Below, one piece after another: positions 56,646 to 64,000 of a stretch of 64,000 nucleotides of DNA (position 1 is the first letter of the stretch; each line of letters begins with the position of its first letter). The translations under genes were made by a program, and so were the position numbers. The notes beneath the pieces are model-generated. The model searched no databases. It worked only from the letters and a program-made list of their open reading frames with translations, and was not told the DNA's origin. Source of the stretch: Myxococcales bacterium (GTDB lineage Bacteria; Myxococcota_A; Polyangia; Haliangiales; Haliangiaceae); contig JAQBQF010000091.1 of the NCBI GenBank assembly GCA_028287115.1, forward strand, positions 1 to 64,000, written 5' to 3'.

Positions 56646-57272
56646 GTGAGCATCACGCGGCGCATCCTCGAAGGAGCGCAATCCGGTCTATCGAAGCTGA
56701 CCTCGCTGGTCATCGTCGACGACGAACCGCTGAGCCACATCGAGAGCGCGGCGTTGCAAGCGGAGCTCACCGCACGCAAGGCAGCGCGCGAGCGGACCAA
56801 GCGCGAGCCCTCGGACAATCCGCTCGCGAAGCTTGCGGTCGCGACACCGGCGGCTCGAGCGGCGCGCGAGAAAGCCGCAAGAGATCGCAGCGCCCGGGTT
56901 CATCGCGAGCGCGACGAGCGCGAGGCCAAGCAGCGCGCCGCGGCCGACGACGCGTTTCGCCGGATGAAAGAGCAAGCGGCCCGCGGCGGCGGCAGCACGA
57001 GCGCACCGCGCGGAAACACCAGCAACAGCGGGAACGCGCGACCTCCACGGCCGGGCACCCAAGATGCGCAGATCGCCGAGTGGTATCGCGTGCTCGATCT
57101 CAGCGTCGGCGCCGAGATGGCGCAGATCAAGACGTCGTACCGGCAGCTTATGCGCAAGTATCACCCCGACATGCATGCCGGAAATCCGCACAAGCAGAAG
57201 GCCGCGACCGAGCTGTCGATGCGTGTAACAGCTGCGTATAACGGGCTGGTCGAGCACCTCGAAAAGAAGTAA
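56646..57272 (+). CDS. J-domain protein with a C-terminal DnaJ domain
   Basis: A 208 aa protein with the J domain at the C-terminus (about 140-208): EWYRVLDLSVGAEMAQIKTSYRQLMRKYHPDMH, HPD at 173-175, which is needed to stimulate Hsp70 ATPase. The N-terminal half is charged and Ala/Arg/Glu-rich (likely coiled coil), joined by a Gly/Asn/Ser-rich linker. It is not a DnaJ proper, as it has no zinc or substrate-binding domains; it is probably a co-chaperone for a specific client. It starts 16 nt after the previous stop. Confidence 0.9.
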   Translation: MSITRRILEGAQSGLSKLTSLVIVDDEPLSHIESAALQAELTARKAARERTKREPSDNPLAKLAVATPAARAAREKAARDRSARVHRERDEREAKQRAAADDAFRRMKEQAARGGGSTSAPRGNTSNSGNARPPRPGTQDAQIAEWYRVLDLSVGAEMAQIKTSYRQLMRKYHPDMHAGNPHKQKAATELSMRVTAAYNGLVEHLEKK

Positions 57273-57312
57273 TCGGCGCCGTCGCGCAGCCGCAACATGG
57301 TAAACCCGCGGC

Positions 57313-58164
57313 GTGGATGCAGACAGCTCCGCGTCGAAGACCGCGCTGATGGTATGCGCTTACCGCGCGCGCGCGAGTCGCTGGGATAAGCCGTTGTTCA
57401 TCGATCCGTGGGCCGAGGCGCTCGCCGGATCCGACGGGCACGACATCGCCAAGCGCCTCGATGCGCGATTTCCGCCGATGGAGATGTGGCTCGCGCTGCG
57501 GGTCGCGTATCTCGATCACCTCGTCGATCTCGCGGTCGACCGGCTGTCGATCCGTCAGGTCGTGATCCTCGGCGCCGGCTACGACACGCGTGCCGCACGC
57601 CTGCCGCGCGCGGGCGTGAGGTTCTTCGAGGTCGATCATCCGGCGACCCAGGCGTCGAAACGCGAGCGGCTCGCGAAGCTCGATGGGTATCCCGTCGACG
57701 CAGCACGGTACGTGTCGTGCAACTTCGAGCGCGAGGATCCGATCGATCGCCTCGCTGCAAACCACTTCGATCTCCGAGAGCCCGCGCTCGTGATCTGGGA
57801 AGGCGTTGTCCCGTATCTGACGGAAGCCGCGGTGCGCGCGACCGCGAGTCGGCTCGCCACCGGCCTCGACCCGCGCTCGCTCGTCGCGTTCGATTTCGTC
57901 GGCAAGCGGCTGGCCGAGGGTCACAGCCTGTCGGACAAAGACAAGCAGACTCGCGATTACGTCGGCGAGCTCGGCGAGCCGATTCGCTACGGCACGGACG
58001 ATGTATTGCCGCTGCTCGTCGACTGCGGATTTCGCTGGGTGCGCTCGCTCGATTTCAACGAGCTCGCGCTCGAGATGCTCGGCGACTACAAGCGTGACCG
58101 CCAGTTTCGGTTCCAGCACCTCGCTCTGGCCGCCGCGCGCACGCCGGTGGCCGGATGGCCATAG
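57313..58164 (+). CDS. SAM-dependent O-methyltransferase, leucine carboxyl methyltransferase family
   Basis: A 283 aa class I methyltransferase of the Ppm1/LCMT family. Motifs: ALMVCAYRARASRWDKPLFIDPWAEALAG at the N-terminus, the SAM loop GAGYDTRAARL, the acidic EVDHPATQASKRERL, WEGVVPYLTEAAV, and a family-like C-terminal part. In bacteria these proteins methylate small molecules, often in natural-product pathways, and the name of the family does not imply protein substrates. The 3' end overlaps the next gene by 10 nt, so it is coupled to the glycosyltransferase. Confidence 0.92.
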   Translation: MDADSSASKTALMVCAYRARASRWDKPLFIDPWAEALAGSDGHDIAKRLDARFPPMEMWLALRVAYLDHLVDLAVDRLSIRQVVILGAGYDTRAARLPRAGVRFFEVDHPATQASKRERLAKLDGYPVDAARYVSCNFEREDPIDRLAANHFDLREPALVIWEGVVPYLTEAAVRATASRLATGLDPRSLVAFDFVGKRLAEGHSLSDKDKQTRDYVGELGEPIRYGTDDVLPLLVDCGFRWVRSLDFNELALEMLGDYKRDRQFRFQHLALAAARTPVAGWP

Positions 58165-60278
58165 CGTTCCGAAGCCGCCGGCTTTTTGGTTGGGCGCGCG
58201 AGAACGTCGTCGCGATCGCGATCGTCGCCGTCGCCGTCGCGGTCGCCTGGTTCTTCGCGTACGTGACGCTCGTGCATACGCCGTCGATGGGGTTGCCGCT
58301 CGACGACAGCTACATCTACCTGACGTATGCGAAGCAATTCGGCCGCGGGCAGCCGTTCACGTATTTTCCCGGCGGCGGTTACTCCGCCGGTTCGACGAGC
58401 GTGCTGTGGCCGATGGTGCTCGCGCCGTTCTGGACGCTCGGTGCCCGAGGTCATGCGCTCGTGTGGGTCTCGTATGGCATGTGCACCGCGCTCTACGCCG
58501 GGGTCGCGGTCCTGGCGTATCGGCTCGTGTTCACGATCATGGGGCGCGTGATCCCGGGCCTGCTCGCGGCGCTGATGGTGCTCTCGATCGCGCCGTTTAC
58601 GTGGTGCGCGCTGTCGGGGATGGAGGTCGCGTTCGCGAGCGCGCTCGTGATCGCGACGTTCCTGATGCTCGCGACGGCGAAGACCGTGCGTCCGAGCAAG
58701 CTGATGATCGCCTGTCTCGTCGCGACGTCGTTGTCGCGTCCAGAGGCGATCCTGCTCGTGGGCGCGATCACCGTCGCCAAGGCCGGCGGGCGGGTGTGGG
58801 CCCGCGATCTTCGCGGCACGGCGTGGTGGCTGTCGCCGCTGATCGCACCCGCGCTCTGGCTCCTCGCGAATCGCGCGATCGCCGGCAACTTCTTTCCGAA
58901 CACCGGCGTCGCGAAGAGTCACTTCTACCTGCCCGGGTTTGACTGGACGTACTGGTGGGACACCGTCGACGTGCTCCGCGAGAAGCTGGTGAAGTTTCTG
59001 TATCGCGATCCGGCAAGCCCGCTCGTATGGCCGCGAATGATCGCCTGGCTCCAGCTCATCGGCTCGGTGCGGATCTTGTTGTGGGCGCATCGCGACAGGA
59101 AGTGGTTGCCCGCGATCCTGCTCGTGGTCGCGCCGTTCGTGCTGATGTTTGCGGTCGTTGCTTCGTCCGGGCTGTGGAATTTTCAGAACTACCGCTACAT
59201 CGCGCCGGCGCTGCCGCTGATCATGATCATCGCGGGCTGTGGGCTTGCACCTCCGCGGTGGTTGCCAGCACAGATCGATCTGTTCGAGCCGATCATCCGC
59301 CGCCTGTGGCTCGCCGTCACCGCGGTGATCGTCGTGCTGTTCGTACGCGCCGGGTTGCCGAGGCTACGCGCCGATGCGTTGTTGTTCGCACAAGGCGCGA
59401 TGGATACCAATACGCAGGTCGTCACGATCGGCGAATACATCCATCGCAAGCTGCCCGACGCGTCCGTGATGTTCCACGATGCCGGCGCGATCGCGTACTA
59501 CGGCGACGGCAAGGTCTACGACATGCTCGGCCTCGTCACGAATCATCAAGCGGGCATCGCGAACAACGGGCCGGGCTCGCGCTTCGAGTTCCTCGAGAGC
59601 TTGCCGCCGGAGCAGCGACCGACGCACTTCGCGTACTACCCGGGCTGGCTCGGCAGCGCCGAATGGTTCGGTCCCGTGTTGCTCGACACGCCGCTGCGCC
59701 CGGGATTCGAACCGCGCCGGATGGTCGGCGATCACGACATGCAAGTGATCGTCGCGAACTGGGATCACGCTCACACCGGCGAGCGGCCGCTGCTCGAACA
59801 TCCGGGATGGGCGGTCGTCGATCGCATCGACGTCGCGGATCTCGCGAGCGAGCGCGCACACGGCTGGGTCGGCCGCATCGGGCGACGGCGCTTCGGCGAT
59901 CCGACGGCGCGGTGGTCCGTCGTCGAGCGCGAGACTTTCGGTGTCGGGCTCGTGATCGACGGAGGGCGCACGATCCGCGACGGCGGCGAGCGATTCTCGG
60001 TCTCGATCGATCCGAACAAGCCAACGCGTGTCGTGATCCGCACGGGCGGCCAGAGAGCGTACGGCTTCAACGAAGCGATCATCGAGCCCGTCACGCTTCG
60101 CCTACTCGCCGGTGACCAGGACCTCGGATCCGTGACGATCTCGCCACCGGACGGCACGTTCTCGGAGCTCACGTTCAAGCTACCGCCGGGTGCGCTGGCC
60201 TCTTCGCACGGTGAGCTACGTGCCGAGGCCTCGGGCCTCTATCGCGTGTTTCATTGGTTCGTGTTGCAGCCGGAGTGA
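58155..60278 (+). CDS. membrane glycosyltransferase-like protein (GT-C fold)
   Basis: A 707 aa inner-membrane protein with about 11 TM helices and a C-terminal periplasmic domain of about 200 residues. The first periplasmic loop has LDDSYIYLTYAKQFGRGQPF, the Asp-Asp motif seen in GT-C transferases such as arabinofuranosyl- and mannosyl-transferases that use lipid-linked sugars. 'YAGVAVLAYRLVF' and 'NYRYIAPALPLIMIIAG' are TM segments. The C-terminal part (about 555-707) is a beta-rich domain. It overlaps the methyltransferase gene. Donor and acceptor are unknown; cell-envelope glycan or glycolipid modification is likely. Confidence 0.85.
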   Translation: MAIAFRSRRLFGWARENVVAIAIVAVAVAVAWFFAYVTLVHTPSMGLPLDDSYIYLTYAKQFGRGQPFTYFPGGGYSAGSTSVLWPMVLAPFWTLGARGHALVWVSYGMCTALYAGVAVLAYRLVFTIMGRVIPGLLAALMVLSIAPFTWCALSGMEVAFASALVIATFLMLATAKTVRPSKLMIACLVATSLSRPEAILLVGAITVAKAGGRVWARDLRGTAWWLSPLIAPALWLLANRAIAGNFFPNTGVAKSHFYLPGFDWTYWWDTVDVLREKLVKFLYRDPASPLVWPRMIAWLQLIGSVRILLWAHRDRKWLPAILLVVAPFVLMFAVVASSGLWNFQNYRYIAPALPLIMIIAGCGLAPPRWLPAQIDLFEPIIRRLWLAVTAVIVVLFVRAGLPRLRADALLFAQGAMDTNTQVVTIGEYIHRKLPDASVMFHDAGAIAYYGDGKVYDMLGLVTNHQAGIANNGPGSRFEFLESLPPEQRPTHFAYYPGWLGSAEWFGPVLLDTPLRPGFEPRRMVGDHDMQVIVANWDHAHTGERPLLEHPGWAVVDRIDVADLASERAHGWVGRIGRRRFGDPTARWSVVERETFGVGLVIDGGRTIRDGGERFSVSIDPNKPTRVVIRTGGQRAYGFNEAIIEPVTLRLLAGDQDLGSVTISPPDGTFSELTFKLPPGALASSHGELRAEASGLYRVFHWFVLQPE

Positions 60279-60313
60279 ACGAGGCATCGCCCCGCCTCGC
60301 CGACCCGGACTAG

Positions 60314-61399
60314 CTAACGCAGCTCGCGCCGTGCGATCGCCGCGCCCTCGACGAGCGCGCGGAGCTTCTGGACCGCGACGACGCGCGGCAGCTGCTTGAG
60401 ACCGCAGTCGGTCGTCAGCGTGACGCGCTCGGCCTCGATGTGCTTCAGCACCTTGCGCACGCGCTCGGCCACTTGCTCCGGGTGCTCGATCTCGAGCGTG
60501 CGCACGTCGATCACACCGACGTGGACCTTCTTGTCGCTCGGCAGCTTGCGCAGCAGGTCCGCGTCTTCCATCTCGCGGCACGCGAAGTCGAGCACGTACG
60601 CGTCGACCTTGACGTCATGATAGTGCGGCAGGATCTCGCGGTAACCACCCGACGTCATCCCGTCGAGCTTGTTGCCCCACGCGTTGCCGAGGCAGAAGTG
60701 CCAGGCGCGTTCGACGCCGGTCGGGACCTCGCCGATCGTGCGATCGATGATCTCGCAGACCCACGCGTAGTCCTTCTCGCCGGACAGGTGCGGCATCCAC
60801 GCTCCGAGATCCTCGAGTTGGATGTGCTTGCAGCCCGCGGCGACGAGCTCGGCGATCTCGGCGCGAAACACATCCGCGAGTGCGCGAGAGAGCTGATAGC
60901 GATCTTTGACCGGCCCACCGCGAAAGTGGGCGAGCGTCGAGAGCTGCACCGGACCGGCGCCGACGCACGCCTTGATCGGCCTCTCCGTGTGGCGTTGCGC
61001 CCAGTTGTAGATCAGCGCCATGCGCACGGGACCGCGCTCGATCGAGCCGTCCACCGCGACGCCGCCTGCTTCGTCGAGGGCCCAGACATCGCGCCCCTTC
61101 GCCTTCGCGCGCGCTGGATGCGGCAGCTTCTCCGACGAGAAGCCTTTCGTGCGCTCGAGCCAGTACCAGAGGAACGAGCCGATGCCCATGCTGTAGTCGT
61201 CGAACCACATCTGGCCATCGGTCAGGATGTCGAGCCCGGCATCTTCTTGATCTTTGATCACGACGCGCGTCGCATCGTGAAACGCCTCGGCGTGCGCGGC
61301 GATCTTGAACGCTTCGAGCACGTCGCGACCTGCGAGCTGTTGCGTGAACCAGGCCGGTCGCGGATACGAGCCGACCATCGTCGTCGGAAGGAGCTGCAT
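60314..61399 (-). CDS. cobalamin-independent methionine synthase-like protein (MetE C-terminal domain type)
   Basis: A 361 aa stand-alone version of the MetE catalytic barrel. It opens with TTMVGSYPRPAWFTQQL, followed by ILTDGQMWFDDYS, and has candidate zinc ligands in the right order: WHFCLGN (His, Cys) and TTDCGLKQLPR (Cys). Family members of this length (core-MetE) use methylcobalamin or other methyl donors instead of methyltetrahydrofolate-polyglutamate, or act on other thiols. Starts at 61399. Whether it makes methionine in this organism cannot be told. Confidence 0.88.
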   Translation of the reverse strand: MQLLPTTMVGSYPRPAWFTQQLAGRDVLEAFKIAAHAEAFHDATRVVIKDQEDAGLDILTDGQMWFDDYSMGIGSFLWYWLERTKGFSSEKLPHPARAKAKGRDVWALDEAGGVAVDGSIERGPVRMALIYNWAQRHTERPIKACVGAGPVQLSTLAHFRGGPVKDRYQLSRALADVFRAEIAELVAAGCKHIQLEDLGAWMPHLSGEKDYAWVCEIIDRTIGEVPTGVERAWHFCLGNAWGNKLDGMTSGGYREILPHYHDVKVDAYVLDFACREMEDADLLRKLPSDKKVHVGVIDVRTLEIEHPEQVAERVRKVLKHIEAERVTLTTDCGLKQLPRVVAVQKLRALVEGAAIARRELR

Positions 61400-61561
61400 G
61401 GGAGCGAGATACTACGCTCGGCGGAAGGCGCGTGCAGCGAAAGGCGATGTCATCGACGTGTTACGCGCTCACGAGACTCGGTCACTCCTCGATCAAGCCG
61501 AGGCCGCCGGCGCCGGTCTATCAGCCTCGCCTACGCTGTGCTCGCACGAGCCACGCGCGCT
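61400..61561. other. intergenic gap upstream of the MetE-like gene
   Basis: 162 bp between two minus-strand genes. It should contain the MetE-like promoter. I see no clear hexamers, terminator hairpin or B12-type riboswitch in it. Confidence 0.4.
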
Positions 61562-62380
61562 TCAATTAAGAGCCTTGAACGCGACCATCGTCATGATCCA
61601 TCCGCCGTTCTGGCCGAGCGAGGCCGTCGCATGATAGCTACCGGTCGCCGAGACCTCCTGGTCTTCGATCAGATCGAGTCCCGAAGAGACACGTGGCGTG
61701 TATCCGGTTCCAGCGCTCACGTTGCGTGTCGCGGCGGCGATCCCGACGAGCAGATCGTGAGCGTTGGTAGTCGTCGCGGCGCCGCTGTCGAGAGCTGCGC
61801 CGTTCGTGTTGGCCGCCGAATGGCTGACGTCCAAGGGGGTTAACGCCAGCCCGCTGTACTCGGCGAGCACCAGCATCGGCGCGACCGTTCCGGAGAACGA
61901 GACCGTGACCTTGTTTGCCATGGCACCCTGGTGGATGTTTGGCGCGTAGTACACCGCGAGATAGCCGGCGCCGGCGAGGAGGACCGGCGTTCCGACCTGG
62001 ACGTACGTGTTGAGATCGGTATCCGCGATCGAGGTAATCGTGACTGTCGTGCTGTTCCACGACACGCCCACCACGTTGAGATCTCCGATGGTCTCGAGCG
62101 AGCCGAAGGTCGCGAAGATCTGGTTACTGTTCGCGCTGGCCGAGACGCCCTGGACAAAGCGAACCGGCACCTGCGGTGGAGCGTCGAGCGGCCGAGCATC
62201 GGCCATCGCCGGAGCATCGATCATGCGCCCGTCGGGCGGTGCGTCGGGTGTGGTGACCACGTCCGTGATCGCGCCGTCGTCGACCACATTCGAGGAAGCG
62301 CCGTGCCGAAAGCTACAGCCGACCAATGCAACAACCAGGACTGCGACTCGCACCCGGCCATCGTACCGCAATCGGCTCAC
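61562..62380 (-). CDS. lipoprotein with Asp/Pro-rich linker and extracellular beta-domain
   Basis: A 272 aa lipoprotein; start at 62380 or the nearby GTG giving VRVAVLVVALVGCS (lipobox). A linker of about 50 residues (TPDAPPDGRMIDAPAMADARPLDAPP) follows, of the 'DAPPDA' type found after lipoboxes in this group. The C-terminal 200 residues form a beta-sandwich-like domain, with SNQIFATFGSLETIGDLNVVGVSW, KVTVSFSGTVAPMLVLAEYSGL and a Thr/Asn/Ala-rich segment. This kind of domain is common in secreted proteins of myxobacteria and planctomycetes. Function unknown; probably surface-exposed. Confidence 0.8.
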   Translation of the reverse strand: MSRLRYDGRVRVAVLVVALVGCSFRHGASSNVVDDGAITDVVTTPDAPPDGRMIDAPAMADARPLDAPPQVPVRFVQGVSASANSNQIFATFGSLETIGDLNVVGVSWNSTTVTITSIADTDLNTYVQVGTPVLLAGAGYLAVYYAPNIHQGAMANKVTVSFSGTVAPMLVLAEYSGLALTPLDVSHSAANTNGAALDSGAATTTNAHDLLVGIAAATRNVSAGTGYTPRVSSGLDLIEDQEVSATGSYHATASLGQNGGWIMTMVAFKALN

Positions 62381-62389
62381 AGGTCAGCG

Positions 62390-64000
62390 TCAATACAGCC
62401 GATGAAGATGTGTGCCGCGGTAGTAGTGCTCGAGGATCTGCTCGTGTGACTTGCCGGCGTCGGCCATGCCGATCGCTCCCATCTGACACATGCCGACACC
62501 GTGCCCGAAGCCCGCGCCGTGGAACACGAACGTGTTGCCCTCGCGCCGCACCTCGAACAACGTCGACTTGAGACCGCCGAGCAGCCGCCGGATGTGGAGA
62601 TCACCGGTGACCTCGATGCTCGCCTTGTCGCCCACGATCGCGATCGTCTGGATCCGGCCCGAGACGCCGCGCGCTTTCGGGGTCAGCGCCTTGACGCGCC
62701 CGAGCTCGGGGTACTCGACGGAGATCCGCGTCGTCAGCTCGTCGGCACCGAGCTTCTCGGTCCACCGGAACTTCGCGCCGCCGTGCTTGACCCTCCCGCA
62801 CCAGCTATCGTCGGGGTCTTCGGCGAGGAACGCGCCGAGATTGTCGTCCGTGATCCGCGTCACGCCGGCCTTCGCGTCGTCGGTACGGCCGCGCAGCGAC
62901 GGATCCGCATCGCCGCCCCAGATCGAGTCGTTGTCCTCGGTGTGGCCGCCGCACGAGGCGCTGTAGCGAATATCGACGAGCCCGCCGCCGTCGCGAAGCA
63001 GCACCATGCCCCGCGTCTTGTCGACCGCTCGGGTCGCGCGCGCATCTTCTTTGCCGGCCCCCGCGTAGACCTGGCACTGCTGCGTCGAGCACAGCAGGAA
63101 CGGATCGGTCAGGTTCCGCCGCCCGATCTTCTGCAACAGCTCGGTGCGCGCCGCGATCGCCTGCGCCTCGAGTGCGGCGGCCGGTGCATCGGCGTACATC
63201 TCCGCGGGAACGAGCCCGGCGAGCAGCTTGTCTTCGGCGACCGCATTGGCCGCGAGCAGCGAGCCATCGTGATCGAGCGTGACGTACACGCTTCCCCAAT
63301 AACGTCGATCTTCGGTGCCGGTCTCGAGCTGACTTCCGCCGGTGCCGGTCGGGACGTCTTGCACCGTCAGCGTCTCGGTCGATTTCTTCGGCGTGAACCA
63401 CAGGACGGAGGCGTTCTTGATGATCGTCGATCCACTCTTCGCGATGATCGTGCCCGACGGCCGTCGCACGAGCTCCTCGTGAACCGAGGTCTTGACGCCG
63501 TATTTCTTCGCGACTTCGATCGAGTGCGCGTTGCCTTTCCCGGCCGCGACCGGATCGATCGCGATGCGCACTTCGCGCGAATCGATCACCTCGCCGCCGG
63601 TTCCGAAGATCGTCCCGATCTCGAATGATCTCGGTTCGAAGCCGCGGTCCTTCCACCGCGCGACGGACGCCGCGATGCCGCTGGCGTCATCGGGGCCGAG
63701 CGTCTCGACGACCGTCCATTCCTGGATCACCGCGGGCTTGACGTTCTCGGCGGTGACCGTCCATGCGTCGCCGCCTTCGTTTTCGATCGAGCTGCCGCCC
63801 GTGCCATCGGGCCTGACGACGAGGCCGCCCTTCGCGTGCAGGTGGACGTCCTTGCGATTGCCCATGATCTGCACCGTGACGAGCGGCAGGCCATCATCGG
63901 TGAACGTGAACCGGGTCGAATACAGGATCCGGAGCTTGTCCGAGGTCGACGTATCATCCGCGAGCGCGATGCCGCCCGTGATCGCAAACGCCGCGATCGC
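62390..64000 (-). CDS. SpoIID/LytB-family protein (5' end cut by window edge)
   Basis: 536 residues are visible; the frame is still open at base 64000, where it reads AIAAFAITGGIALA-DD, the end of a signal peptide, so only the first residues are missing. The internal GTG at 63874 is not the start. The C-terminal half is a SpoIID domain: VPAEMYADAPAAALEAQAIAARTELL with the catalytic Glu in PAEM, 'GQ/CQVYAG' and SASCGGHTEDN. SpoIID proteins are peptidoglycan lytic transglycosylases acting on denuded glycan; in non-sporulating-Firmicute bacteria they act in wall turnover. The N-terminal half (about 15-200) is beta-rich and unassigned. Confidence 0.9.
   Translation of the reverse strand, partial: AIAAFAITGGIALADDTSTSDKLRILYSTRFTFTDDGLPLVTVQIMGNRKDVHLHAKGGLVVRPDGTGGSSIENEGGDAWTVTAENVKPAVIQEWTVVETLGPDDASGIAASVARWKDRGFEPRSFEIGTIFGTGGEVIDSREVRIAIDPVAAGKGNAHSIEVAKKYGVKTSVHEELVRRPSGTIIAKSGSTIIKNASVLWFTPKKSTETLTVQDVPTGTGGSQLETGTEDRRYWGSVYVTLDHDGSLLAANAVAEDKLLAGLVPAEMYADAPAAALEAQAIAARTELLQKIGRRNLTDPFLLCSTQQCQVYAGAGKEDARATRAVDKTRGMVLLRDGGGLVDIRYSASCGGHTEDNDSIWGGDADPSLRGRTDDAKAGVTRITDDNLGAFLAEDPDDSWCGRVKHGGAKFRWTEKLGADELTTRISVEYPELGRVKALTPKARGVSGRIQTIAIVGDKASIEVTGDLHIRRLLGGLKSTLFEVRREGNTFVFHGAGFGHGVGMCQMGAIGMADAGKSHEQILEHYYRGTHLHRLY

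Overview
This is a 64 kb, GC-rich window with nearly back-to-back genes. The gene content points to a myxobacterium (Myxococcota), perhaps of the Haliangium/Kofleria side. The evidence is four eukaryotic-type Ser/Thr kinases (two with N-terminal zinc-ribbon-like cysteines), an FHA-sigma54 activator, many lipoproteins with low-complexity linkers, a MopE-like 'DGIDNNCNG' segment, an AgmX-like TonB protein, a myxobacterial-type sigma-70 factor and a GTTCAG-type LexA operator. The placement is inferred from family content only; no rRNA or tRNA gene was seen. Both window edges cut genes.

Layout. 1-11.6 kb: two tandem giant alpha-2-macroglobulin (A2M) protease traps, the first cut by the left edge. 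11.6-15.0 kb: a zinc-ribbon Ser/Thr kinase, a lipoprotein with one CxxCH haem motif, and a beta-barrel that also carries CxxCH; the three genes overlap. 15.0-20.4 kb: a Ham1-like protein, an NAPE-PLD-type metallo-hydrolase, an intergenic repeat cluster, a small HEAT-like protein divergent from lexA, and a TonB-like protein. 20.4-24.4 kb: a cold-shock protein and three exported proteins. 24.3-28.4 kb: an overlapping minus-strand operon (sigma-70 factor, SctV/FlhA export gate, small exported protein), divergent from a ClpX-like AAA+ protein without the zinc domain. 28.5-34.8 kb: murA-hisG, lipoproteins and lipB. 34.9-46.9 kb: 2-oxoacid dehydrogenase genes (lpdA, an orphan E1-alpha, and an E1-alpha/E1-beta/E2 operon), interleaved with a chimeric DUF4139 lipoprotein, a calcium-repeat lipoprotein and the FHA-GGDEF-like-sigma54 regulator. 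47-55.5 kb: a signalling island of three kinases and a PAS histidine kinase. 55.6-64 kb: a lipoprotein with NRLAS repeats, a J-domain protein, a methyltransferase, a membrane glycosyltransferase, a MetE-like enzyme, a lipoprotein and a SpoIID-family protein cut by the right edge.

The most unusual items are: (a) the kinase / CxxCH-lipoprotein / CxxCH-barrel cluster, a candidate outer-membrane haem or electron-transfer module; (b) the DUF4139 lipoprotein that carries what looks like a circularly permuted Oar-type carboxypeptidase-regulatory plus plug segment; (c) the sigma factor-SctV-exported protein operon with no other type III secretion genes, facing a ClpX-like unfoldase; (d) the tandem A2M proteins, whose bait regions differ while their flanks are nearly the same. 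Metabolically, the window encodes E1, E2 and E3 components of a pyruvate or branched-chain 2-oxoacid dehydrogenase complex together with lipoate attachment (LipB).
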